From Neisseria sp. 83E34 (GTDB lineage: Bacteria; Pseudomonadota; Gammaproteobacteria; Burkholderiales; Neisseriaceae): a stretch of DNA of 64,000 bases. The notes below the pieces were generated by a model. The model saw nothing but the letters and a program-made list of their open reading frames with translations, was not told the origin of the DNA and ran no database searches. Positions within the stretch are counted from its first letter, which is position 1; each line of letters opens with the position of its first letter. The position numbers and the translations under genes are program-made. Positions 27,114 through 37,087 of this stretch are shown piece after piece. The stretch covers positions 1 through 64,000 of the forward strand of contig NZ_LGYH01000003.1 of the NCBI RefSeq assembly GCF_001308015.1. The letters are read 5' to 3'.

Positions 27114-27890
27114 TTAAGGCTGGCCTGTTGCCGGGCTGATGGTAAGGATTTCGTAGCCGGTTTCGGTAACCAAAACTTCATGTTCCCATTGGGCGGAGAG
27201 CGAGCGGTCTTTGGTAACGACTGTCCAGCCGTCGGCAAGGATGCGCAGATGGCGTTTGCCTTGGTTAATCATCGGCTCAATTGTGAAAATCATGCCGGGC
27301 TTGAGTTCGACGCCTTGCCCTTTTTTGCCGTAATGCAGCACTTGGGGTTCTTCGTGAAAACCGCGCCCGATACCGTGACCGCAAAATTCCTGCACCACGG
27401 AATAGCCGGCGTTTTCGGCAACTTGTTGGCAGGCATGGCCGATATCGCCCAAAGTGGCGCCCGGCTTCACGGCTTCGATGCCGGCCATCATGCTGGCATG
27501 GGTTATGTCAATCAGGCGCTGGGCTTGCGGGCTGATTTGCCCTACGGCAAACATGCGGCTGGAATCGCCGTGAAACCCGTCTTTTTTGATGGTTACGTCG
27601 ATATTGATGATGTCGCCGTTTTTGAGTGGTTTGTCATCGGGAATGCCGTGACAGATAACTTGGTTGACGGATGTGCAGCATGATTTTGGGTAGGGCGGGT
27701 TGCCGTAGTTGAGTGGGGCGGGATAGCCGCCTTGTACGTCGATATGGTAATCGTGAATCAGCTTGTTAAGCTCGTTTGTGGTAACCCCGGGTTTGACGAA
27801 TTGGCCTATATAATCCAGTGCTTCGGCGGCCAAGCGGCCGAGTTCGCGCATCTTTTCGATTTCTTCGGGCGTTTTGATGATAATGGGCAT
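27114..27890 (-). CDS. map: methionine aminopeptidase type I
   Basis: 258 residues from the ATG at 27890 (MPIIIKTPEEIEKMRELG). The frame is open 20 codons upstream without homology. The metal ligands sit in NIDVTIKKDGFHGDSSRMF, EFCGHGIGRGFHEEP and FTIEPM. It removes the initiator methionine from nascent proteins. It stands alone between the HTH gene and the lipoprotein genes. Confidence 0.95.
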   Translation of the reverse strand: MPIIIKTPEEIEKMRELGRLAAEALDYIGQFVKPGVTTNELNKLIHDYHIDVQGGYPAPLNYGNPPYPKSCCTSVNQVICHGIPDDKPLKNGDIINIDVTIKKDGFHGDSSRMFAVGQISPQAQRLIDITHASMMAGIEAVKPGATLGDIGHACQQVAENAGYSVVQEFCGHGIGRGFHEEPQVLHYGKKGQGVELKPGMIFTIEPMINQGKRHLRILADGWTVVTKDRSLSAQWEHEVLVTETGYEILTISPATGQP

Positions 27891-27963
27891 GTGTGTGCTT
27901 CTCTGGATGATTGGATAAAACGGAGAGATTATAACACTTTGCTCAGGCAAGCATAGGAGCGGG

Positions 27964-28338
27964 TCAGCCGCATTTCAATGTTTTAACTGTTTTTTTGAAA
28001 TCCTGGCTCATCATTTCGCAGGCTTGGCTGTCGGCTTCTTTCAAGGCTTCTTTTGTTTCTGTGAGCGTTTCCCGATAGGGCGCGGCAGAGGCTTTGGGCA
28101 GCCTGTTGTAGCAGGCTTCAAGCTGGCGGACATAGGCTGCGCAGGCAGGCAATAAGCCGTTGGCATCGCGTGACGGCTCGTTCTTTGGCGGCTTGATTGT
28201 TTCTTGCGGTTCAAATGCTGCTTCGGTTGCGGAGGCGGCTTGGTGAACGGCTTTGCTTTGTGGTTGTTCGGCGTTGTGGCAGGCGGCCAGCAGGCAGGCG
28301 GCCAATAACGCGGGCAAGGTTGATTTGTATGTGATCAT
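27964..28338 (-). CDS. small lipoprotein, paralogue of the next
   Basis: 124 residues with a lipoprotein signal peptide (LLAACLLAAC, acylated Cys at 20). A Ser/Ala/Pro linker follows, and a C-terminal domain with conserved cysteines: ACAAYVRQLEACYNRLP, ASAAPYRETL, ACEMMSQDF and a terminal LKCG. The same pattern recurs in the protein at 28529-29014. Predicted periplasmic, membrane-anchored, with disulfides; function unknown. Confidence 0.8.
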   Translation of the reverse strand: MITYKSTLPALLAACLLAACHNAEQPQSKAVHQAASATEAAFEPQETIKPPKNEPSRDANGLLPACAAYVRQLEACYNRLPKASAAPYRETLTETKEALKEADSQACEMMSQDFKKTVKTLKCG

Positions 28339-28484
28339 TATGTTGATTTTGTTTTTTATAAATTATGGTCATTTAACTGAATTGCCGCCGCGGTGTTTTG
28401 TGCGTTTTGTTATATTGTTTGCGGCTTGGTGACGAACACTCATTTAAATGACTATATATTGGGCTTTGCCCATTCTCTCTGGGA

Positions 28485-28515
28485 ATGCCTGTCTGAAAAG
28501 TTTTCAGACAGGCAT
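28485..28515. terminator. inverted DUS pair between the lipoprotein genes
   Basis: ATGCCTGTCTGAAAA arms with a minimal loop, 14 bases from the 3' end of the second lipoprotein gene. Confidence 0.8.
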
Positions 28516-28528
28516 GGTTTGTTCGGTT

Positions 28529-29014
28529 TTATTCGCAACCGAGTGCGGCGGCCGAGCCGTTGAATTCTTCTGTCATGGTGGTTTTGCAGATGTTGCCGTC
28601 TGTGCCCACTAATGAGGCGCGCAAATCATTCAAAGTGGCTTTCATCTCTGCGGCGGATTCTTCAGGAAGCCGGTCGTAGCAGCGGCTCATGCGGTTAATC
28701 AGGGATTCGCATTCCGAAGCCAGTTTGCCTGAAGGAGCTGATGATGCTTTGGCTGCTGATGCTGTGTCCGCAGGTAAAATGGGAGCGGAAGCCGGAGCAG
28801 GCGCAGAAGCAGGTGTGACAATATGGGGGATAGATGCCGGTTGGGGGAGGGCGTTGGTTTGCTCGCCGTTGTCGGTAATCCAGCTGTCTGAAGCGGAGGA
28901 TGCGGGTGCAGCAGGTGGAATATTGGAAGCACTTGAAGCGGCAGCGTTGTCTTCGCTTTGACCGCATGCGCTGAGGAGGAGGGCGGTAGTGAGTGTTAGA
29001 AAGAATTTATTCAT
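28529..29014 (-). CDS. small lipoprotein, paralogue of the previous
   Basis: 161 residues. Signal peptide with lipobox LLSAC, then a low-complexity Ala/Ser/Pro stretch of about 80 residues, then a Cys domain (ECESLINRMSRCYDRLP, ESAAEMKATLNDL, ICKTTMTEEF, terminal LGCE) that aligns with its downstream neighbour. The linker is much longer here. The pair looks like an old tandem duplication. Confidence 0.8.
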   Translation of the reverse strand: MNKFFLTLTTALLLSACGQSEDNAAASSASNIPPAAPASSASDSWITDNGEQTNALPQPASIPHIVTPASAPAPASAPILPADTASAAKASSAPSGKLASECESLINRMSRCYDRLPEESAAEMKATLNDLRASLVGTDGNICKTTMTEEFNGSAAALGCE

Positions 29015-29182
29015 ATGTAAGATTCCTGCTTGGGGGGTTTGTATGTAGCTGTAATTTAATATGGCGCACCGTGTTCGCGTTGTTTTGTCTTGCTGTGTTT
29101 TTAGCGTTTATGGTTTGTTGCTTAGTGTGGCGCAGTCATGTGAATATTGCGCTTGATAAATAATTTCGATGCGTATGTTTAA

Positions 29183-29213
29183 ATGCCTGTCTGAAAATGT
29201 TTCAGACAGGCAT
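29183..29213. terminator. inverted DUS pair at the end of fba
   Basis: ATGCCTGTCTGAAA arms with a 3-base loop, 19 bases past the fba stop. Between here and 29014 no gene is seen. Confidence 0.8.
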
Positions 29214-29231
29214 TGTGCTGTGTATAGATGT

Positions 29232-30296
29232 TTATTTAACGATTTGGTTCAACTCGCCTTTGGCATATAGAGTGGCCATTTTATCGAGTGAAATCGGTTT
29301 GATTTTGGCGCCCTGGCCTTCGCAGCCGAATGCCAGATAGCGGTCGATACACACTTGCTTCATGGCTTCTACGGTTTTAGCCAGATATTTGCGCGGGTCG
29401 AATTCGGCAGGATTCTCAGCCATGAATTTGCGGATGGCGCCGGTAGAAGCGAGACGCAGGTCGGTATCAATATTCACTTTGCGCACGCCGTGTTTGATGC
29501 CCTCTACGATTTCTTCAACCGGCACACCGTAGGTTTCCCCGATGCCGCCGCCGTGTTCGTTGATGATTTTCAGCCATTCTTGCGGTACAGAGCTAGAACC
29601 GTGCATTACCAAGTGGGTGTTGGGCAGGGCTTCGTGGATTTCTTTGATGCGGTCGATGCGCAATACGTCGCCGGTAGGTTTGCGGCTAAATTTATATGCG
29701 CCATGGCTGGTGCCGATGGCAATGGCCAGCGCATCAACGCCGGTATCTTTTACGAAGCGGGTGGCATCTTCCACGCTGGTAAGCATTTGATCGTGTGAAA
29801 GCTTACCAACCGCACCAACACCGTCTTCTTCGCCTGCTTCACCGGTTTCAAGGTTGCCCAATACACCGATTTCACCTTCTACAGACACGCCGCAAGCGTG
29901 TGAAAACTCAACCACTTTGCGGGTTACATCAACATTATATTCGTAGCTGGAAGGAGTTTTGCCGTCTTCCATCAGGGAGCCGTCCATCATCACAGATGAA
30001 AAGCCCAGTTGGATGGAGCGTTGGCATACGGCCGGCGATGTGCCGTGATCTTGGTGCATCACTACGGGAATATGCGGAAATTCTTCCACAGCAGCCAGAA
30101 TCAAGTGGCGCAGGAATGGGGCGCCTGCGTATTTGCGTGCGCCGGCGCTGGCTTGAACGATAACGGGAGCGCCGGTTTGGTCGGCGGCTTCCATGATGGC
30201 ACGCATTTGCTCAAGGTTGTTTACATTAAATGCGGGAAGACCGTAGCCGTTTTCTGCTGCATGGTCGAGTAATTGGCGCATGGATACGAGTGCCAT
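29232..30296 (-). CDS. fba: class II fructose-bisphosphate aldolase
   Basis: 354 residues. Zinc-dependent aldolase of glycolysis and gluconeogenesis. Motifs include the zinc-binding VVMHQDHG near 78-85, the glycine-rich [11 protein letters not shown], and [13 protein letters not shown]-type sequence lies just upstream of the ATG. Matches the well-conserved betaproteobacterial form. Confidence 0.97.
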   Translation of the reverse strand: MALVSMRQLLDHAAENGYGLPAFNVNNLEQMRAIMEAADQTGAPVIVQASAGARKYAGAPFLRHLILAAVEEFPHIPVVMHQDHGTSPAVCQRSIQLGFSSVMMDGSLMEDGKTPSSYEYNVDVTRKVVEFSHACGVSVEGEIGVLGNLETGEAGEEDGVGAVGKLSHDQMLTSVEDATRFVKDTGVDALAIAIGTSHGAYKFSRKPTGDVLRIDRIKEIHEALPNTHLVMHGSSSVPQEWLKIINEHGGGIGETYGVPVEEIVEGIKHGVRKVNIDTDLRLASTGAIRKFMAENPAEFDPRKYLAKTVEAMKQVCIDRYLAFGCEGQGAKIKPISLDKMATLYAKGELNQIVK

Positions 30297-30461
30297 TGTG
30301 GAATCTCCTGTTTGTAATCATGTGTAATTAATAAGTCCGCGCTGATTATAGTTGGGTTTCGGGCAAAAATAAACCGCTGCGGATAATCGGTTTGAATGTG
30401 CCGCATATCAGTACAGGAAAGGATTTGGGGAGTAGGTTTGGAATGCCTGTCTGAAAATAGA

Positions 30462-30496
30462 AAACGCTGCTTTATTCTATAAATAAAGCAGCGTTT
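30462..30496. terminator. terminator of ppa
   Basis: AAACGCTGCTTTATT pairs with its complement across a 5-base loop, just past the ppa stop on the minus strand. A lone uptake sequence (30443) adjoins it. Confidence 0.8.
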
Positions 30497-30502
30497 GTGT
30501 GC

Positions 30503-31033
30503 TTACAGCGCTTTCCAACGCGCTTGTGATTCGCGGATAACTTCTTTGGCTTCTTCCACATCTCCCCACTTGGTTACTTGGGTAGTGCCCGGTTTTTTCA
30601 GGTCTTTGTAGTGGTTGAAGTGGAATTCGATTTGTTTAATCAGCTGTTGGGGCAAATCGCTTAAAGTTTTGTAGGCGTTGCCATTGTTGCGGTCGTCGGC
30701 AGGTACCACAACGATTTTGTCGTCCACTTCGCCGTCGTCAACAAATTTCATCACGCCGATGATTTTGCCTTCCATAAAAATGCCGGTTGGCAGCGGCGTG
30801 TCTGTAATGATGAGCGCGTCTAGTTCATCGCCGTCTTCATCCAAAGTTTGCGGGATAAAGCCGTAGTTGGTGGGTTTGGCGAAAGCAACCGGCTCAACGC
30901 GGTCGAGCTGCATCACGGCCAGCTTGCGGTTCCATTCGATTTTGTGGTTGGAACCGGCGGGGATTTCAATCACTACGTTGATGATGCCGCCATCCACATC
31001 GCCAGCGTCAAGAATTTTGTTGAAGTCTGCCAT
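30503..31033 (-). CDS. ppa: inorganic pyrophosphatase
   Basis: 176 residues, family I soluble pyrophosphatase. The signature DGDELDALII holds the metal-binding aspartates, and KIEWNRKLAVMQLDRVEP is typical of the N-terminal core. It drives biosynthesis by hydrolysing PPi in the cytoplasm. Confidence 0.97.
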   Translation of the reverse strand: MADFNKILDAGDVDGGIINVVIEIPAGSNHKIEWNRKLAVMQLDRVEPVAFAKPTNYGFIPQTLDEDGDELDALIITDTPLPTGIFMEGKIIGVMKFVDDGEVDDKIVVVPADDRNNGNAYKTLSDLPQQLIKQIEFHFNHYKDLKKPGTTQVTKWGDVEEAKEVIRESQARWKAL

Positions 31034-31285
31034 TTTAGGGGATTCCTTATTTTTAAGTGTGGTAGATTACAAAGTTAAGTGCCCGATTATAGCAAAAGTG
31101 TTTTTCAAAAAGGCAATGCCTGTCTGAAAAAAAACAATGTCGGGATAAGCGGATTTTGTCGGCGGGTTGAAATAAAGATAGCTAAGGGTGTTTCAAATTA
31201 TGCAGACAAACAGTTCTTGGTATAGGATATTGTCAAGCTTGCAGGATCAAAATTTTCAAGGTTTTTGAAGAAAGAAATACACACT

Positions 31286-31489
31286 ATGTGGCACATCATC
31301 GCCATCGGCTATATTTTTACTACCATGATGTTTTCCCTGGCGCAACCGGGTATTGCTAGAAAATTGATTTATTTGTTTTTTTGGACAATTTTGCCCACGC
31401 TGTTTATGTTTTGGGTAGTTATGACCCGCAGGCGCAATAAGCGTTTGAATAAGGAAATGAATAAAAAGGATAAATCCTTGCCTGATTAA
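31286..31489 (+). CDS. small membrane protein, unknown
   Basis: 67 residues from ATG 31286 (MWHIIAIGYIFTTMMF). Two hydrophobic helices near 2-20 and 28-47, then a Lys/Arg-rich cytoplasmic tail. An in-frame codon at 31265 could extend it by seven residues. No family recognised. It lies upstream of rpsB, possibly in the same transcript. Confidence 0.6.
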   Translation: MWHIIAIGYIFTTMMFSLAQPGIARKLIYLFFWTILPTLFMFWVVMTRRRNKRLNKEMNKKDKSLPD

Positions 31490-31500
31490 GGAGATTTCTA

Positions 31501-31637
31501 TATAATTTTGCGGCTTTCCCTATGAAAGCCTTTTTATTTAATTTTTTAAAACGCTCGCATCGTGCGCCGAAGGGTGCCTGCACCAGCAGGTTCTGTGCGC
31601 CGGTGTTTGCATCTAACCCTTTGAAAAGGAAATTTAA
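31501..31637 (+). promoter_or_regulatory. rpsB leader region
   Basis: 137 bases between the small membrane gene and rpsB. It contains a possible -10 (TATAATTTTG at about 31500) and GC-rich dyads (GGGTGCCTGCACC; GTGCGCCGGTGTTTGCAT). S2-mediated control through such leaders is known in gammaproteobacteria; here it is only inferred from position. Confidence 0.35.
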
Positions 31638-32366
31638 ATGTCTCAAATTACCATGCGCCAAATGCTGGAAGCAGGCGTTCACTTCGGCCATCAAACCCGC
31701 TACTGGAACCCGAAAATGGAGCAATACATTTTCGGTGCGCGCAACAAAATCCACATTGTAAACCTGGAAAAAACTCTGCCGCTGTTTCAAGAAGCGCAAG
31801 AAGTGGTTCGCCGTTTGGCTGCCAATAAAGGCACCATCTTATTTGTAGGCACCAAGCGTCAGGCGCGTGAAATCGTGCGCGAAGAAGCAACCCGTGCCGG
31901 TATGCCTTATGTTGACCATCGTTGGTTGGGCGGCATGCTGACCAACTATAAAACCGTTAAGCAATCCATCAAACGCCTAGAAGAGAAAAAAGCCGTTTTG
32001 GAAAATGCGGAAGCCAGCGGTTACAACAAAAAAGAATTGTTGGATATGACCCGCGAAGTTGAAAAACTGGAGCGTTCTTTGGGCGGTATCAAAGATATGA
32101 AAGGCTTGCCCGACGCGATTTTCGTAATCGACACCGGCTACCAACACGGCACTTTGGTTGAAGCTGCGAAATTGGGTATTCCGGTTATCGCTGTAGTAGA
32201 TACTAACAACAGCCCTGATGGCGTGAAACACGTTATTCCCGGTAACGACGATTCTGCCAAAGCCATCCGCTTGTACTGCCGCGGCATCGCTGATGCTGTG
32301 TTGGAAGGTAAAAACCAAGCTGTGGCTGAAACCGTCGCAGCTGCTCAAGAAGCCTCAGCCGTTTAA
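31638..32366 (+). CDS. rpsB: 30S ribosomal protein S2
   Basis: 242 residues. [20 protein letters not shown] at the start and [16 protein letters not shown] identify S2. AAAAGG precedes the ATG. It forms the conserved rpsB-tsf pair. Confidence 0.98.
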   Translation: MSQITMRQMLEAGVHFGHQTRYWNPKMEQYIFGARNKIHIVNLEKTLPLFQEAQEVVRRLAANKGTILFVGTKRQAREIVREEATRAGMPYVDHRWLGGMLTNYKTVKQSIKRLEEKKAVLENAEASGYNKKELLDMTREVEKLERSLGGIKDMKGLPDAIFVIDTGYQHGTLVEAAKLGIPVIAVVDTNNSPDGVKHVIPGNDDSAKAIRLYCRGIADAVLEGKNQAVAETVAAAQEASAV

Positions 32367-32381
32367 GCTTCGGTATCGTTT

Positions 32382-32401
32382 AAAGGGGCATCTGCCCCTT
32401 T
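32382..32401 (+). terminator. hairpin between rpsB and tsf
   Basis: AAAGGGGCA pairs with TGCCCCTTT with a 2-base loop, then T-rich sequence. Likely a partial terminator within the operon. A slightly altered DUS pair (GGCCTGTCTGAA with TTCAGACGAGC) follows at 32423. Confidence 0.7.
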
Positions 32402-32520
32402 AATTTATCCTTATATACGAATGGCCTGTCTGAAAAAAGGTTTCAGACGAGCTTTGAATCTTTTCGTTATACACGGTACCTGCCGTGTTTTACGTTTTCA
32501 AATTTTCTTAGGAGACAAAA

Positions 32521-33375
32521 ATGTCTGCAATTACCGCAAAAATGGTTGCCGATCTGCGTGCCGCTACCGGTTTGGGCATGATGGAGTGTAAAAAAGCTTT
32601 GGTTGAGGCCGAAGGTAATATTGAAAAAGCAGAAGAAATCCTGCGTATTAAATCCGGCGCTAAAGCCGGCAAACTGGCCGGCCGTACCGCTGCTGAAGGC
32701 GTGTTGGCATATGCTATCGAAGGCAATGTGGGCGCTTTGGTTGAAGTAAACTGCGAAACAGACTTCGTGGCTAAAGATGCCGGCTTTGTTGAATTTGCTA
32801 ATTTCGTTGCTAAAACCGCCGTTGAGAAAAAGCCCGCTTCTGTTGAAGAGCTGAGCAATTTGGTTGAAGAAGAGCGTAAAGCCATTATTGCCAAATTGGG
32901 CGAAAATATGTCTGTACGTCGTTTCCAAGTGATCGAAACCGCTCATAATCTGACTGCTTACATTCATGGCGCTTTGGCAACTGAAGGTGTGTTGGTTGAG
33001 TTTAAAGGCGCCGAAGATGTAGCCCGTAAAGTAGGTATGCACATCGTTGCCGCCAAACCTCAATGCGTGTCTGAAAATGAAGTAGATGCGGAAACCATCG
33101 AAAAAGAACGCCACATTTACACCCAACAAGCTATTGAATCAGGTAAGCCTGCTGAAATCGCAGAGAAAATGGTTGAAGGCCGCATCAAAAAATTCTTGGC
33201 TGAAATCACTTTAAACGGCCAAGCTTTTGTGATGAATCCTGATCAAACTGTTGCGCAATTCTTAAAAGAAAGCGGTGCTGAAGTAGTGAGCTTCGTTCGC
33301 TACAAAGTAGGCGACGGTATTGAGAAGAAAGAAGTAGATTATGCTGCTGAAGTAGCAGCTGCTGCCAAAGTATAA
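32521..33375 (+). CDS. tsf: translation elongation factor Ts
   Basis: 284 residues. [19 protein letters not shown] at the N-terminus is the EF-Ts signature, followed by [11 protein letters not shown] and the core and dimerisation domains. It recycles EF-Tu·GDP. AGGAG precedes the ATG. Confidence 0.98.
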   Translation: MSAITAKMVADLRAATGLGMMECKKALVEAEGNIEKAEEILRIKSGAKAGKLAGRTAAEGVLAYAIEGNVGALVEVNCETDFVAKDAGFVEFANFVAKTAVEKKPASVEELSNLVEEERKAIIAKLGENMSVRRFQVIETAHNLTAYIHGALATEGVLVEFKGAEDVARKVGMHIVAAKPQCVSENEVDAETIEKERHIYTQQAIESGKPAEIAEKMVEGRIKKFLAEITLNGQAFVMNPDQTVAQFLKESGAEVVSFVRYKVGDGIEKKEVDYAAEVAAAAKV

Positions 33376-33447
33376 GTTTGTTGGTTTTGCTAAAAATCAC
33401 CGCTTTATGAATTACCCAAAAACTTAGGGGATTGGATCAAGCGGGGT

Positions 33448-33484
33448 AAGGGCTGAATTCTGTATTGTGCAGGATTCAGCCCTT
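33448..33484 (+). terminator. terminator after tsf
   Basis: AAGGGCTGAAT pairs with ATTCAGCCCTT with a 15-base loop, about 70 bases past tsf. Confidence 0.75.
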
Positions 33485-33933
33485 CTATTATGTGAAGGGA
33501 TTAGATGGGTATGACAATAAAGAGAATGAGTTATGGAAATGTCTGTCTGAAAACCAATATATTTTAATATTCACTATTGCGGCTAATGCGTTCAGCATGC
33601 AAAGTGAAATAACATTGTGTGCTATCAAGTTTATTGGTAATGCAGTTGCAATGATTTAATTTGTTTTTCAGTTAAATATAATTTAAGATTGTTATGATAT
33701 AACATATTGTTTTTAAAATAAAAAATTTCAAGATGGTTTGCAGCTTGTGAGCAATGGGGCTTATAATGAATTGAAGCCTAAACCTTGTTTGGATCAGTGT
33801 TGAAGTGGAAATGTATATAGCCATTTGAAATATTCTGAAAAGTGAGCTGTATTTATTTTGAATACAGGCATCCATGTATCTAGATTGGTGTTTGGGGTAA
33901 CTAAGTTCAAGTAACCAAGTAATGGAGACAGTT
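33485..33933. other. AT-rich spacer before the zinc alcohol dehydrogenase gene
   Basis: About 450 bases, strongly AT-rich. It has one mutated uptake sequence (ATGTCTGTCTGAAA at 33539) and no convincing reading frame. The dehydrogenase promoter should lie in its right part. Confidence 0.5.
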
Positions 33934-35019
33934 ATGAGCAATACAATGAAAGCAATGGTTTATTATGGTGAGAACGATATCCGCTTTGAAGAGCGCCCGG
34001 TTCCAACTATTATCGAACCGACCGATGCCGTTATCCGCATCACTAAAACCACAATTTGTGGTACTGACTTAGGTATTTGGAAAGGTAAAAACCCTGAAAT
34101 TGAAGCAGTGGCGCGTGAGAAAACAGGTGAGTGGAAAGGCCGCATTTTGGGGCATGAAGGCATAGGTATCGTTGAAGAAGTTGGCTCTGCTGTGAAAAAT
34201 TTCAAAAAGGGCGATAAAGTTATCGTTTCTTGCGTGAGCCGTTGCGGTTCTTGTGAAAATTGTCAAAAACAGCTGTATGCACATTGTGAAAAAGACGGCG
34301 GTTGGATTATGGGTTATATGATTGACGGAACGCAGGCGGAATATGTGCGTACGCCTTTTGCCGATAACTCGCTGTATCATCTGCCCGATAACCTGAATAC
34401 TGACGTTGCCGTGTTCTTGTCTGATGTTTTGCCGACGTCACATGAAATCGGCGTGCAATATGGTGATGTAAAACCTGGCGATTCTGTGGCGATTGTCGGC
34501 ACCGGCCCTATTGGTATGGGCTGTTTGTTAACTGCTCAATTCTATTCACCTGCAACCATCATTGCCATCGATATGGATGATAACCGCTTGGCAATGGCTA
34601 AAGAAATGGGCGCCACTCATACAATCAATTCATCTAAAGAAGATGCCGTTGCCAAAGTATTAGAGATTACCGGCGGTAAAGGTGTGGATTGTGCGATGGA
34701 AGCTGTTGGCATTGAACCTACTTGGGATATTTGTCAAAAAGTGGTTAAAGCAGGCGGCCATATTGCCAACGTGGGTGTACATGGCAAATCAGTGAATTTT
34801 GAGCTTGAAAAGCTGTGGATTAAAAACTTGACGATTACAACAGGCTTGGTGAATGCAAATACTACCGGGATGTTGTTGAAGTCTTGTGAATCAGGTAAGT
34901 TGCCGTTGGCTAAATTGGCAACACACCATTTCAAATTTGCCGAGATGGAAAAGGCATATGATGTGTTTAAACATGCGGCAGAAGAGAAAGCAATGAAAGT
35001 GATTATTGAAGTAGCTTAA
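33934..35019 (+). CDS. zinc-dependent alcohol dehydrogenase
   Basis: 361 residues, medium-chain dehydrogenase. Catalytic zinc ligands in TICGTDLGIW and GHEGIGIVEEVG, four structural-zinc cysteines in CGSCENCQKQLYAHC, and a Rossmann GTGPIGMGCL. The length and Thr-rich N-terminus fit the group of secondary-alcohol (isopropanol or butanediol) dehydrogenases. The ATG at 33934 follows GGAGAC; an in-frame ATG at 33922 includes the ribosome-binding site and is unlikely. It stands alone. Confidence 0.88.
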   Translation: MSNTMKAMVYYGENDIRFEERPVPTIIEPTDAVIRITKTTICGTDLGIWKGKNPEIEAVAREKTGEWKGRILGHEGIGIVEEVGSAVKNFKKGDKVIVSCVSRCGSCENCQKQLYAHCEKDGGWIMGYMIDGTQAEYVRTPFADNSLYHLPDNLNTDVAVFLSDVLPTSHEIGVQYGDVKPGDSVAIVGTGPIGMGCLLTAQFYSPATIIAIDMDDNRLAMAKEMGATHTINSSKEDAVAKVLEITGGKGVDCAMEAVGIEPTWDICQKVVKAGGHIANVGVHGKSVNFELEKLWIKNLTITTGLVNANTTGMLLKSCESGKLPLAKLATHHFKFAEMEKAYDVFKHAAEEKAMKVIIEVA

Positions 35020-35084
35020 TGCCTGTCTAAAAAGAGAGCCGAGCCTAAAAACTTTTAGGCTCGGCTCTCTTTTTAGACAGGCAT
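35019..35084. terminator. perfect 32-bp stem carrying a mutated DUS in both arms
   Basis: 32-bp arms with a 2-base loop start on the last base of the dehydrogenase stop codon. The outer ends read TGCCTGTCTAAAA and its exact complement: the standard uptake sequence with G changed to A in one arm and the matching C to T in the other. The inner part is GC-rich. From 35085 to 35423 there is no gene; a hairpin (CCATTCATGCGGGG) lies near 35224. Confidence 0.9.
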
Positions 35085-35423
35085 GGCGTTCGTTTAGAAA
35101 ACCAACATAGGATGCGTTCCTTGCTGTTAAAATACAGAACCGGTGCGCCTTAGCTAAAACATAAACATTGATTTGTTGTTTTCTACCAGTTTATTAGGTA
35201 ATTGCGCCATACAGATAAAAAAAACCATTCATGCGGGGAAGCGTGAATGGCCAATACATATACGGGAAAATGTCGTACTTACTTAGGTTGCAGGGAGATG
35301 AACAACCTTTGTGAGACAATTGAATTATAACCAAGTTAATTTTAATAACTGTTAAGTATTGCAATTTAAATATTAAATTGAGTGTATTATCAGGCATGCA
35401 GGGAAACCTTGGTTAAATCCACT

Positions 35424-36212
35424 TTATTGGTTTTCTCTGATCCATTTCAGCCATGTGGCAAACAGTTCCGGCTGCAGTGCGGCGATAACCGAGCGTTTAA
35501 ATACATGTTGGCCGCTCCAGAAATCGTCGCCTTCCAGCGTAGCGAGCAAGCCGCCGGCTTCTTCAAAAATCAGCGCGCCTGCTGCATAGTCCCACAATTT
35601 CTGCCCGCCGTGTACATAAACATCATAGCGCCCGGAAGCAAGATAGCACCAATCCAAAGTGCTGCTGCCCAAACTTCTGATGCTGCCGAAAGGGGAGAGT
35701 GTATTGATGCGGCTGGAAAGTTTGCCGGAACGCAGATATTTGATTTCCACGCCGGCAATTGCATGTTGGAGTTTTTTGTCTGATCGGCGCAGCGGCAGGG
35801 GACGGCCGTTGAGGAAAGCGCCTTTGCCGCGTTCGGCATAAAAGCATTCATCACTTGCAGGGTTATATACCACGCCTAATTGCGCCCGCCCGTTTTCAAT
35901 GTAAGCAGCCGATAAGGCGAAATGGGGAATGCCGTTGATGAAATTGTTGGAACCGTCGATAGGGTCGACAACCCATAAGCCGCTATCCGAGTTTTTCCAT
36001 AATTGGCGCTGTTGGGCTTCAGTCATTTCTTCGCCCAGCATCGGGCAATCGATAATATCGGGCAAACCATAGGCAAATGCCGCCTGCGAGGTGAGATCGG
36101 CTTCTGAAAACAAGCTGCCGTCTTGTTTGCGGCTGACGCTGGTGTTGAGAAAATGTGGCATCACTTCGGCGCGAGCCACTTCGCGCACCAATGTTTGCAG
36201 TCGGTTTAACAC
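35424..36212 (-). CDS. inositol monophosphatase family protein
   Basis: 262 residues. Metal-binding motifs GEEMTE, DPIDGSNNF and WDYAAGALIFEEAGG are intact, so it should be an active Mg-dependent phosphatase of the IMPase/SuhB group. Substrate not certain: inositol phosphate, PAP or a related sugar phosphate. It is divergent from rsmE with 70 bases between. Confidence 0.88.
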   Translation of the reverse strand: MLNRLQTLVREVARAEVMPHFLNTSVSRKQDGSLFSEADLTSQAAFAYGLPDIIDCPMLGEEMTEAQQRQLWKNSDSGLWVVDPIDGSNNFINGIPHFALSAAYIENGRAQLGVVYNPASDECFYAERGKGAFLNGRPLPLRRSDKKLQHAIAGVEIKYLRSGKLSSRINTLSPFGSIRSLGSSTLDWCYLASGRYDVYVHGGQKLWDYAAGALIFEEAGGLLATLEGDDFWSGQHVFKRSVIAALQPELFATWLKWIRENQ

Positions 36213-36282
36213 GGTTTGTCCTTAAAATTTCCGGTTTGGGTATAATTGCGGGTTTATATTAACCCATTTTTTCTATAAAAAC

Positions 36283-37011
36283 ATGCCTCGTTTTTATCTT
36301 GAAGCCGAACTGGCAGTCGGTAAAACCTTTGAGCTTCCTGCCGAAGTGGTTCGCCATGTGAATGTGCTGCGTCTGCGCGAAGGCGAAGAGATTGTTTTGT
36401 TTAATGGAAACGGAAAAAGCTACCCCGCCGTGTTGCAGGCGCTGTCGAAAAGATCCGCTCAGGCTTTAATCACACAAGAAGAGGAAAGCGATAACGAATC
36501 GCCGCTGGACATTACATTGGTGCAGGCCGTATCCAGCGGCGAACGTATGGATTTTACCCTGCAAAAAAGCGTGGAATTGGGCGTGAAGCGGATTATTCCC
36601 GTATCCAGCGCGCGCAGCATTGTTAAACTGGGCGGCGAGCGTGCAGAGAAGCGGGTGGCGCGCTGGCAGGAAATTGTGGTTTCCGCTTGCGAACAAAGCG
36701 GCCGCAATATCGTGCCGACCGTATCGCCGCTAATGGGATTTAAGGAAATGCTGCAATGCCTACCTGAAAGCGACGTGAAGCTGTTGCTGGGTTTGAATCA
36801 GGCGCAGAGTTTGAAAGATGTGGTCGGGAATCCTAAAAAAATCGTGTTTATGGTGGGCCCTGAAGGTGGTTGGACTCCGGAAGAGGAAGCTCTTGCTTTT
36901 GAAGCGGGATTTCAGTCTGTATTGCTGGGCAAGCGGGTGTTGCGTACGGAAACCGCTGCGTTGGCGGCAATTGCCGCTATGCAAACTTTATGGGGAGACT
37001 TTGTTGCCTGA
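36283..37011 (+). CDS. rsmE: 16S rRNA m3U1498 methyltransferase
   Basis: 242 residues. PUA-like N-domain (VVRHVNVLRLREGEEIVLFN) and a SPOUT knot with VGPEGGWTPEEEALAFEAGF and LGKRVLRTETAALAAI. It methylates U1498 of 16S rRNA. Confidence 0.94.
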   Translation: MPRFYLEAELAVGKTFELPAEVVRHVNVLRLREGEEIVLFNGNGKSYPAVLQALSKRSAQALITQEEESDNESPLDITLVQAVSSGERMDFTLQKSVELGVKRIIPVSSARSIVKLGGERAEKRVARWQEIVVSACEQSGRNIVPTVSPLMGFKEMLQCLPESDVKLLLGLNQAQSLKDVVGNPKKIVFMVGPEGGWTPEEEALAFEAGFQSVLLGKRVLRTETAALAAIAAMQTLWGDFVA

Positions 37012-37087
37012 TACAGTAATGGAAAATCAGCAATTAAATACCATGCTAACAATTAATTTGGTTTAAAAATACTTTATCGGTATTAAA

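Noticed and set aside
33672-33941. Minus-strand frame of 89 codons in the AT-rich spacer before the zinc alcohol dehydrogenase
   Set aside because: No start signal, Ile/Thr/Tyr-rich translation from AT-rich DNA and no recognisable domain.
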